Notes under the pieces: generated by a model | Told to the model about the DNA's origin: nothing | Database searches by the model: none | What the model saw: only the letters and a program-made list of their open reading frames with translations | Position numbers and translations under genes: made by a program | Assembly: GCA_964502145.1 (NCBI GenBank) | Contig: CAZCVI010000118.1 | Coordinates: forward strand, 1 to 18,114 | DNA length: 18,114 nucleotides | Reading direction: 5' to 3' | Source: CAZCVI01 sp964502145 | GTDB lineage: Bacteria > Acidobacteriota > Aminicenantia > UBA2199 | In this document: positions 5,908 through 13,693 of the stretch, in pieces | How the letters are laid out: every line of letters starts with the position of its first letter | How positions within the stretch are numbered: the stretch's first letter is position 1

Positions 5908-8900
5908 TTGAATAATCCAAATTCAATATTTGATGAAAAATTAGAAGAATTCCATTCAATTATACAAAAGTTAGATTCCTCAGGTATTGAAATAAATCCC
6001 TTTGACTACGATTTTGTATATTCTCACATTCCTGTCGGTATTCTTAAAAAGCCATTGGATAATTTTAATTATTCTAAAATATTTGCTCCTTGTAAACAAG
6101 AGAAATCTTCATTCTACATTCATATCCCTTTTTGCATTAACAAATGTCTTTATTGTTATTTCCCAAAAAAACAGAAAACAATTGAAGATGAAATTTCTGA
6201 CTATCTAATTTTATTAGAGAAGGAATTTTTGCTATTGAAAAATTATTTCTCTGATTGGAAAAAAATTAATTCCATTTATATTGGTGGTGGAACACCTTCC
6301 GTTCTAAATTTAGAACAATTGGAGAAACTTTTTAAAATTGTTGATGCAATAAAAAAACTAAACAACAATAGATGTGAAGTTGAAACTGCAATAGAATTAC
6401 ATCCTAGTTGCATAGACAAAAGTAAATTAGATTACCTAATATTGGGGAAAAAGATTAATAGAATTAGTTTTGGAATACAATCTTTTAATGCAGAAATTTT
6501 AAAAAAATTACATAGATCTAATAGTGGCTATGAATGGTTAATAAACTATTTAAAGGAAATAAAATTTGAAAACTGGAATATCGATTTAATATATGGAACG
6601 CCTTATCAAACTCTCGATCATATAAAATATGATTTAAAGAAAATTATTGAAATATCGCCCCCTTCTATTACATGGTATCAGCTTTGGTATAAGCCGCGTA
6701 AAAAGGAAAATAATGTTATACTTGAAGATATTGAAAAAAATGAATTCATGAGTAAAAGTGATATACTAAATTCAAGAATGCATATATACCAGACTTTGAT
6801 TGAAAATGGGTATAAAAATTTAAGTGAAAACTGGTTTGTGAAAGATAAAAAGTTTTATACAAAATATGAGGAAGATAAGATTAAATCCGAGGGAAATATT
6901 GGTATTGGACTTGGGGTTTATCAAGCCTATGGAAATTACATTTATGAAAATTTTTCAGACTGGAATTCTTATAAAATTGCAATAGAATCAGAAAAAATCC
7001 CAATACAATGGATTCGGGAAATGGGGCCTTTAGAACAATTTGTTAGAAAAACCATAATGGAATTAAAAGGCTTAAGTGAACCGGAACCTATAATTTTGGA
7101 AGAATTTGAAAAATTTAAAATTCTATCAAAGGGCCGTGATACTGAGAATTTTTTTACTAAGATAATTCAACTTCAAAACCTAGAAATTGTTGACATAGAA
7201 GGTGATAAACTAATAATTAATAAAAAATATCATTTGCTTAGAGATTATTTAATTTGTTATCTTCTACATGATAATGGTTGGAATATAGAAAAAGAAGGAA
7301 TTTTAGAATCTCTTTGCGGATTTAACATTTCAGAAGCTAAAGATATAATCAAAAAATTAATTGGGAATCATCCGAATTCTATCAGCTTTTTCATTGCAAT
7401 TTTTAATGAAGAAGATAAAAAATTTAAAATAAGTATTTCAAAAAATTATATTAATGACGCTAATAATAATTCGGTCTCGATAGTTTCATCTCCTGATTTT
7501 TCTAAGGACACTGAAAAGACATTCTCATTTTTAAAAAGATTCTATTTACCACCTGAATATTTAAAAAGAGATATTTGTATAATATCTGGGGAACCAATTG
7601 ATAAACTCAAGTTGATTTCTATAAATATTAACAATATTGAAAATGAAATTCAAAACTTTTTAAAGATTTTGGGACTTGATTGTTCTTCTATCGAAACAGA
7701 CTTTAGATTCGTCAAGGAATACTATTCGTCAACCATAAAAAAATGGCTGATGCTCTCTGATACTGATTCTGTTTACATTTATCATATTCCCTTTTTCCCG
7801 GAATTTGGAGTTGGTGGTATTGAAATTGCCTCCACTAAATGTTTCGAAATTGATGAACTCCAAAATATTAAGAAGTCTGTTATTGGTTGTTTTACAGATA
7901 GACTGTCTCATGAAATTAATAAATACGAAAAATTTATGTTTCATAAATACGCTTTGTGTTCTGCAATTGCCGCCATAATGGCGAGAAACAAGTCTCATAT
8001 TCATGGGTCACATATAGAGCATGGGTTGAGAAATAAAATATCTACATTTGATATTCGTATTATGAGTAAAATAATTAAAGAGAAAGAGAACACAGAATTT
8101 TATAAAAAAATTCTCGAAATATCTGAAATTAAATTAGGTGATGTTGAAATTAAGGACTGTAAAAAAAATTATGATATTAAAAAGTATTTATTTCTAACAT
8201 TTATAAAGGATGAAGCGCAAAAACGCCTTAGTTTCTACAGGCAAAGACAAAACGATCTTTCAGCAAGAATGGCGACCGAATGGCCCCAATGGGGATGTAG
8301 TATAGATTTTTACACTCATATTCTATTACCCATTAAAAAAAATCCTCTTGTTCTCCATTTTATAAATCTTTCAGACGGATATACACTTAAAGATATTGAA
8401 ATCAAATTTGGTTGTTATATAGATGATGCTAACGATGCAATATCGTGGGTTAGGGAGACTGTTGGATTTGATATACAAAAAGAAAAAGATGCGGACCTTG
8501 TAGATTTTGCACTTCATCTAATAACCAGTAATTCAGATGCTAATGTTGATGGAAAACCTTTGAGTGAGTATTTTCGAGGCTATAAATTTCAATCCAAAAA
8601 CTGGCAGCCTTTTCTTGTTAGTCTTAGGGATGCCGATATTGGCGCTCAAGCATTCTTTGCGCTCTTTGAAGGCATTATCCGCAACGCATCTAAACATGGT
8701 CTGGATGATAATAATGATGGATATTCTTGCATGATAAAAATAGTTGGCTGCGATTCGTGGGATCTCGTTAAATTGCTTGTTGATTTCGATGATGAAAACT
8801 ATCCACAAATCAATCAGTACAAATATAAATATATGATAATTTCTATTGGGCGTGATTTGATAATGGATGGTCATGGGATTCGGAAAATTGGAGAAGTACC

Positions 8901-10389
8901 ATTAATTAAAGCTTTAAGATGCATGATTGATAATGGAATAATTAATGATACGGGCAAAATTATCCCAGGGAATTGGGGAATAAAAGAAATGAAAATTTGT
9001 GCTGCCTTTGTTGCAGGAGAATCTATTGAAACGACTCAAGAAAAGTCTCCCGATTATGCCTATATTGGAAAAACAAGGGGAAAAAAAATTTGGGAAGACT
9101 CCAAAGAAAGGATATGTTATGTGATTCGATTCAATAAGCCCAGGATTGCACTTGTGGTTGTTCCAAATAACAGCAAACCACAGGATTCTCTTGCAAATGA
9201 ATGGGAAGGCGTTCGGTTTGTAGATTGTCCGACTAATATTTTTGATGGAGTAATAGATTATGATTTTCTTTATGTGGATGACTCATTTAAGGATGAGGTA
9301 TTGAATTCAATTGAAATGAATAAAACTGCATTGCCACAGCGAATAGTTTATGATAATATAGATTTTAAATCATCATCCCTCGACAATTCTCTAAAATTTG
9401 GATGTCATTTGTATGATGAATTTTTTAAACAAAAACAATGCATAATATTTCCCAGCAAAATAAATGAGATAAATTTTAGAATTTATTTTGATGATGATGA
9501 TATATCTAAGGCATGGGAAAGAAGTATAGATAGGGAGATGACTTATGATAACATAAAAATGACAATAGATTTTGTAAAAATGGATAATCCTAAATGCTTT
9601 AACGAGTCAGATAGCTCCCGCTATCAGATATGTATAAGTAGGCATAGAAACCTTACAAAAGGTTTAGCTATTATAAATCAAAATAGAATAACCAAAACAG
9701 CAACTGGATCATTTTATCCTTATTATGCACAATATATAAGTGCATTTGATCAATTCTTTAGTTTTTTAATTTCTTTAGAACCCATTAAGGATCAAAATTT
9801 ATCTAATTTTATTATCAGACAACTTATAGAAGCTTGTTTGCTAAATGTGCTCATCATTGATGAAAGAATTTCCGAATCGCTTCATACTTTGAACGCACCT
9901 GATGAACCTAATATTCGCCTATCTGAAAAACTTTATTGGATGGGAATTAATATAGTAAAATCATTGCGGATTGAGAGTGTAGACATATGGAAAACACCTT
10001 TTGAGAAGGATAAAGCAAAAAAAGAATCATCTGATGGTCAAAAAGAAAGATTGGTTGATTTTGTGTTCAAGGAGGATGGTGGAATAGAGACTGAAGTAAT
10101 TGACGGTTTACCAATTCACATTATTTTTATCCACGCTACAAGGTTTATTGAAATGCATAAGAATTTTTATCCCAAATTGAGCAAGGAGGATTTTATTAAT
10201 AAAATCAGGGAAAGAATTCCCCATGTAATTGTTCATTCCGGGAGAGGAAAAACAGAAGGAGATATTCCAGATAATGCGCCATTTTTAGAATATTCAACGC
10301 TTGAAAAATATGTTTTATCTGAGCCATCCAAATTTTATCTAATTCAAATAGCACTAAGTGTCAAGGGAGAAAAAAAATCAGTAAAATAA
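5908..10389 (+). CDS. Radical SAM (HemW-like)-histidine kinase fusion protein
   Basis: A 1493-residue multidomain protein. TTG 5908 is the start, with TAGGTGA upstream. Residues about 1-450 are HemW-like: IHIPFC leads into the 4Fe-4S motif C76-x3-C80-x2-C83, then YIGGGTPS (near 126), ISFGIQSF, DLIYGTPYQT and a HemW-type C-terminal section ending near HLLRDYL. Residues about 680-720 hold a DHp-like segment, ARNKSHIHGSHIEHG (His697, His699, His702). Residues about 905-1060 form a divergent GHKL ATPase: N-box E921, N926, H930 in FEGIIRNASKHG, a G1-like region near 979-990 and a G2-like GNWGIKEM at 1021-1028. Later regions include a possible receiver-like strand (IALVVV) and a C-terminal domain with IHIIFIHA and VIVHSGRG (1403-1447). 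No membrane helix is seen. Kinase activity and the phospho-accepting His are inferred. Confidence 0.82.
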   Translation: MNNPNSIFDEKLEEFHSIIQKLDSSGIEINPFDYDFVYSHIPVGILKKPLDNFNYSKIFAPCKQEKSSFYIHIPFCINKCLYCYFPKKQKTIEDEISDYLILLEKEFLLLKNYFSDWKKINSIYIGGGTPSVLNLEQLEKLFKIVDAIKKLNNNRCEVETAIELHPSCIDKSKLDYLILGKKINRISFGIQSFNAEILKKLHRSNSGYEWLINYLKEIKFENWNIDLIYGTPYQTLDHIKYDLKKIIEISPPSITWYQLWYKPRKKENNVILEDIEKNEFMSKSDILNSRMHIYQTLIENGYKNLSENWFVKDKKFYTKYEEDKIKSEGNIGIGLGVYQAYGNYIYENFSDWNSYKIAIESEKIPIQWIREMGPLEQFVRKTIMELKGLSEPEPIILEEFEKFKILSKGRDTENFFTKIIQLQNLEIVDIEGDKLIINKKYHLLRDYLICYLLHDNGWNIEKEGILESLCGFNISEAKDIIKKLIGNHPNSISFFIAIFNEEDKKFKISISKNYINDANNNSVSIVSSPDFSKDTEKTFSFLKRFYLPPEYLKRDICIISGEPIDKLKLISININNIENEIQNFLKILGLDCSSIETDFRFVKEYYSSTIKKWLMLSDTDSVYIYHIPFFPEFGVGGIEIASTKCFEIDELQNIKKSVIGCFTDRLSHEINKYEKFMFHKYALCSAIAAIMARNKSHIHGSHIEHGLRNKISTFDIRIMSKIIKEKENTEFYKKILEISEIKLGDVEIKDCKKNYDIKKYLFLTFIKDEAQKRLSFYRQRQNDLSARMATEWPQWGCSIDFYTHILLPIKKNPLVLHFINLSDGYTLKDIEIKFGCYIDDANDAISWVRETVGFDIQKEKDADLVDFALHLITSNSDANVDGKPLSEYFRGYKFQSKNWQPFLVSLRDADIGAQAFFALFEGIIRNASKHGLDDNNDGYSCMIKIVGCDSWDLVKLLVDFDDENYPQINQYKYKYMIISIGRDLIMDGHGIRKIGEVPLIKALRCMIDNGIINDTGKIIPGNWGIKEMKICAAFVAGESIETTQEKSPDYAYIGKTRGKKIWEDSKERICYVIRFNKPRIALVVVPNNSKPQDSLANEWEGVRFVDCPTNIFDGVIDYDFLYVDDSFKDEVLNSIEMNKTALPQRIVYDNIDFKSSSLDNSLKFGCHLYDEFFKQKQCIIFPSKINEINFRIYFDDDDISKAWERSIDREMTYDNIKMTIDFVKMDNPKCFNESDSSRYQICISRHRNLTKGLAIINQNRITKTATGSFYPYYAQYISAFDQFFSFLISLEPIKDQNLSNFIIRQLIEACLLNVLIIDERISESLHTLNAPDEPNIRLSEKLYWMGINIVKSLRIESVDIWKTPFEKDKAKKESSDGQKERLVDFVFKEDGGIETEVIDGLPIHIIFIHATRFIEMHKNFYPKLSKEDFINKIRERIPHVIVHSGRGKTEGDIPDNAPFLEYSTLEKYVLSEPSKFYLIQIALSVKGEKKSVK

Positions 10390-11294
10390 AAATATTAATT
10401 ATCGAAACAGGAGCGCCACCAAAATCTGATAGAATATTCACACCTGGAGAAGATGAATGGACTAATGGTTGGTTGTTTTTAGAAACTGAAATGATTGCTT
10501 TAAAAGAGGAAGCGTCAGATCATGTAGAATATCCTGATGATTTAAGAAAAGTCGAGTGCAAAAAAAATTGTATCATATGGATTAGGTGGGAAAGTGACAA
10601 AATAAAAGTTGCTAAAATGCTTCTTCAATTCGTAAAGATTAATAAGGAATGCGAAATTTACTTGACATGCCACGATGCTGGCCTCGTTTTGAACGGTTTG
10701 GGGGTTGAAATGAGCCGCTATGGAATCAAAGATAAGCAATATACCCTAAGTAAAAAAAATATGAAGCAATTTGCAAAAATAATTGTTGAGACTTCCGAAA
10801 AAATATATTTAGAGGCAAAAGCTTCTTTTGATGATATTTTTAACTGCTTTTTTTTGAACTCACCTGATGTTCTTGCTCTAATTATACATAAAGTTAACGG
10901 AATTCTTTCTACTTTAGATCTCGATCTTCAAACTTTGCAGGATTGTGACTTCCGTAATGATATTTGGGATGAAATAAAAAATAATTATCACCAAAGGATT
11001 ATCTTAGATGTCGTCAAACAATTCATTATTGAAGGTGATATTTGTCTAAAAAACTTTGTTGAGCAAGAAAAACAATGGAATAAAAAAATTGATAAAGAAT
11101 TTTTGATACTAGCAGGTTTGATTGAAAATAATGATGAGGTAAAACCGATTATAGAGATTGAAAGAGAATTGAAGCTAAATTATCCTAAAGAAACTCAAAA
11201 AAAAATTATTAAATACAATATTAAACTTTTCAGAGATTGGTACAATCAGGTATTGACTGCTTTTGAAAAAATTATAGAAACATTGAAGGTATAG
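10377..11294 (+). CDS. Unrecognised ~305-residue protein with an apparently lost start codon
   Basis: The reading frame is open from 10323, but its only canonical start is TTG 10473, which lacks a ribosome site and would cut off sensible sequence (KILIIETGAPPKSDRIFTPG). At 10377 the codon ATC is preceded by AAGGGAG (10363-10369) at 7 nt and would give (M)SKIKILIIETG, a natural N-terminus. I therefore take 10377 as start, with an ATC codon or a mutated ATG. The protein appears soluble. It has an alpha/beta N-terminal half (CIIWIRWE, CEIYLTCHDAG) and a charged, helical C-terminal half. I recognise no family. Its place directly after the kinase fusion, which it overlaps, suggests a physical partner. 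Strongly A+T-rich. Confidence 0.6.
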   Translation: MSKIKILIIETGAPPKSDRIFTPGEDEWTNGWLFLETEMIALKEEASDHVEYPDDLRKVECKKNCIIWIRWESDKIKVAKMLLQFVKINKECEIYLTCHDAGLVLNGLGVEMSRYGIKDKQYTLSKKNMKQFAKIIVETSEKIYLEAKASFDDIFNCFFLNSPDVLALIIHKVNGILSTLDLDLQTLQDCDFRNDIWDEIKNNYHQRIILDVVKQFIIEGDICLKNFVEQEKQWNKKIDKEFLILAGLIENNDEVKPIIEIERELKLNYPKETQKKIIKYNIKLFRDWYNQVLTAFEKIIETLKV

Positions 11295-11302
11295 ATCGAA
11301 AT

Positions 11303-13141
11303 ATGAAAAATAGTAAAATTATCCTAATTGGAGATCATGAAGAGTGTTTAACAGCGATGGAAAGAAATATTTCGGTCAATTTCCCAGAGTTAAAAAAACT
11401 GGAAAAAATTGAAATCTGTACGGTACCAAAAAGTTTTGAACTTCTTGAAATTTATAAGTTTATAAAAAATACCATTGAATTCAACATGAAAACTTTGATG
11501 ATTCCTGGTAGTATCGTGATTTTGGGATTAATCCAAATTAAACAATTTAGGGATTTAAATACCTTGCCTTGCTTTATTGAAAGAGCCAGCGAAAAAAATT
11601 TTCCTCTTATTCCTTTAATGGGTATGCTCGTTTCAACTTTCCCGGAAATCCGATTGTTATTTTATAATCCCTTCGCCAGCCTGAGTAGTTGCGAGAAGAA
11701 AATAAGTCAATTTAATGAAGTCTATCCGTCTATTCTTACGGAAAGATTGAAAGAAATCGAGAATTTTTATTTTATTTTTGATCCAATAGGTATTAGAGAG
11801 AATGTAAAAGAGAGCTATTTGAAAACTTCAAAAAAAATCAATTTTATTAACTATTTACTACCAAGAGATAAATTCGCTGTATCTATGGATGAAGAGTCAT
11901 CCTATGCATTTTTGCATGGCTACTTGGCCTACAAATTGGGTTATAGATGTCTCATTGTAACGACAGAAGCTATAATGGGACTATTATCAACTGAAAATGC
12001 AAAATATAAAATTCCAGAAGTATCTCTCACATTTGAAGATATGTTTCTAAATTTCCCAGATAAGTATAAAGATATTCGTTTATCAAGTTTGTCTAAAAGG
12101 GATTTAGAATATGACCTGTTAAAAGATGTTTCAAAGCGTATCTTGGTTACAGTTGGGCATAAGAATATTCCCTGGTATCGAGAGAACCTAGCGTACATAA
12201 GAAAGTTAGGTAAAAGGGTTAGGGTTGTTTATAAGCCATCCAGTGGCATGTATAACATTTTTGATAAAAGCGGACTTTTAAAAGATTACTGGAAGAGGCG
12301 AAAAGGTGAATGGACGAAGACTAAACCCCGACATGGAGCGATTGAAGAAATTGGGGGGCACAGCGCTCCAGGTAGACTGCAACTAATAGGGGAAAATCTG
12401 ATAGATCGTTCCAGAAGGATACTTAAGGAGGCAGAATCCGTTCAGGATTGCATCCTTGGAGCGACTCTTGCCCTTGAAGCCGTTGAACTCTTGGGGTATC
12501 GCACCCCCACCACTTCCCTAGAAGCCATCGCCCTGAAGCACAAGCTGGAAGTAAAAGCAGAATGCATGTTTTATGGTGTTGAATACAACATCGACGTCAA
12601 AAACCGCATCAGGGAAATCAAAAATGAAGTTAAGTCAGTGGCCTTTTGGTTTCATCCCAAAATACGAAAACGTTCAATATTGGATGCCCAGATGCGTATC
12701 ATCACGGATATCACCCGAGTTTTCCAAGAAGTTGGTCATTTTGATGAAGAGCTTGAGTGTCTCAATTGTTTGCGCTTGCTCAATCGGCGCTGGTCTCTGA
12801 GACAGCCGGGTTTTAAAGGAGTACTTAATTTATTAATCTACCCCATTAGAAGTTATATAGAAACTCTTGTAGGCTCACTTAGATGGTTTTCCCTGGCCCT
12901 CGTGGGATGGCCGTTAGTTCTGGGAATAATTGGAAATATAACTGAGGCGAAATTCGGGGCGACTTTTTCTTCCTTGGCCGCTCACATTTCAAATGCGTTA
13001 TTAATTTATTTTGGATTGCAGTCTAATGGAGTTCCTCAAGACACATGGGCGCATATACTGACACTCCTACTAGTCAGCGGTGGTTTCTTGCACTTAGGGA
13101 TTTTTATTTCATACCTATATACTTTAATAACCAGGAGGTAA
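11303..13141 (+). CDS. 612-residue C-terminally membrane-anchored protein of unknown function
   Basis: ATG 11303 lies 8 nt after the previous stop. The N-terminal half is alpha/beta: it starts KIILIGDHEE, with FAVSMDEESSYAFLHGYLAYKLGYR near 191-215 and RILVTVGH at 279-286. A middle block looks highly conserved in style: GGHSAPGRL (351-359), SVQDCILGATLALEA, then RTPTTSLEAIALKH (400-413) and AECMFYGVEYN (419-429). After about residue 505 there are three membrane helices (SLRWFSLALVGWPLVLGII, FSSLAAHISNALLIYFGL, ILTLLLVSGGFLHLGIFI), so the bulk is probably cytoplasmic. I have a general impression that such a middle block occurs in other bacterial signalling loci, but cannot name the family. Codon use changes near residue 380 (about 12430) from very A+T-rich to balanced, suggesting recombination within the gene. 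Confidence 0.75.
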   Translation: MKNSKIILIGDHEECLTAMERNISVNFPELKKLEKIEICTVPKSFELLEIYKFIKNTIEFNMKTLMIPGSIVILGLIQIKQFRDLNTLPCFIERASEKNFPLIPLMGMLVSTFPEIRLLFYNPFASLSSCEKKISQFNEVYPSILTERLKEIENFYFIFDPIGIRENVKESYLKTSKKINFINYLLPRDKFAVSMDEESSYAFLHGYLAYKLGYRCLIVTTEAIMGLLSTENAKYKIPEVSLTFEDMFLNFPDKYKDIRLSSLSKRDLEYDLLKDVSKRILVTVGHKNIPWYRENLAYIRKLGKRVRVVYKPSSGMYNIFDKSGLLKDYWKRRKGEWTKTKPRHGAIEEIGGHSAPGRLQLIGENLIDRSRRILKEAESVQDCILGATLALEAVELLGYRTPTTSLEAIALKHKLEVKAECMFYGVEYNIDVKNRIREIKNEVKSVAFWFHPKIRKRSILDAQMRIITDITRVFQEVGHFDEELECLNCLRLLNRRWSLRQPGFKGVLNLLIYPIRSYIETLVGSLRWFSLALVGWPLVLGIIGNITEAKFGATFSSLAAHISNALLIYFGLQSNGVPQDTWAHILTLLLVSGGFLHLGIFISYLYTLITRR

Positions 13142-13144
13142 TGG

Positions 13145-13693
13145 ATGGGCGAAAAAATAAAAAAAAAGTTCCCTTATTTTGAGCTGATGAAGAAATGGTT
13201 TACACGGATATCCCCCCAAACATTGACATCAATCTTTATTCTTCTAATCCTTTTTTTAATCTCTTTTTTTTGCTTAGAGCAAGGCTTTATAAAAAATCCA
13301 TTACTCTTGCCCGGAGTACTATTTATTTTCGTATTTTTTGATTTTTTTATCTTCTTGTTCAATAGTCATATCAATTATACGGAGAAAATGAGCACCCCTC
13401 AAAACAGCGAACATCTAAAATATTACCCAAACCTTAAAATCTGGGGAATAGGATTCATTCTGGGACTGGCAGTTTTTATATTTAGCTATTTCGAGCCACT
13501 CAAAGAAGCTCTCCTGAGTAAAAAACACATTGTAGTGAATAAGACTGAAATTACCATGGGCGCTGACATGAAAATTGTGGAATGCAGGGTATCCTCCATG
13601 GAACTTATCCAGCAAATAGTAGGCCTGTTGTTTTTCCTGATCGTACTGGGCATTATCCTGGCAGCCATAGTTAAGATCGTTAAGGATGAGTAA
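13145..13693 (+). CDS. Small membrane protein, four predicted helices
   Basis: A 182-residue integral membrane protein. ATG 13145 is 6 nt after AGGAGG (13133-13138). An overlapping ATG at 13141 gives only a short dead frame. Hydrophobic segments are SIFILLILFLISFFCLEQGF, LLLPGVLFIFVFFDFFIFLF, WGIGFILGLAVFIFSYF and IVGLLFFLIVLGIILAAIV. Between helices 3 and 4 is a polar region of about 45 residues, probably periplasmic if the N-terminus is inside. There are no known catalytic or binding motifs. It lies between another membrane protein and the sigma54 activator and overlaps the latter, so it probably belongs to the same signalling complex, for example as a partner for the 612-residue protein. 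Confidence 0.7.
   Translation: MGEKIKKKFPYFELMKKWFTRISPQTLTSIFILLILFLISFFCLEQGFIKNPLLLPGVLFIFVFFDFFIFLFNSHINYTEKMSTPQNSEHLKYYPNLKIWGIGFILGLAVFIFSYFEPLKEALLSKKHIVVNKTEITMGADMKIVECRVSSMELIQQIVGLLFFLIVLGIILAAIVKIVKDE

Noticed and set aside
5908..7250. Annotating the radical SAM part as a plain heme chaperone HemW
   Set aside because: The motifs are HemW-like, but the module is fused to a kinase-like region and sits in a signalling operon, so a heme-chaperone role should not be assumed.
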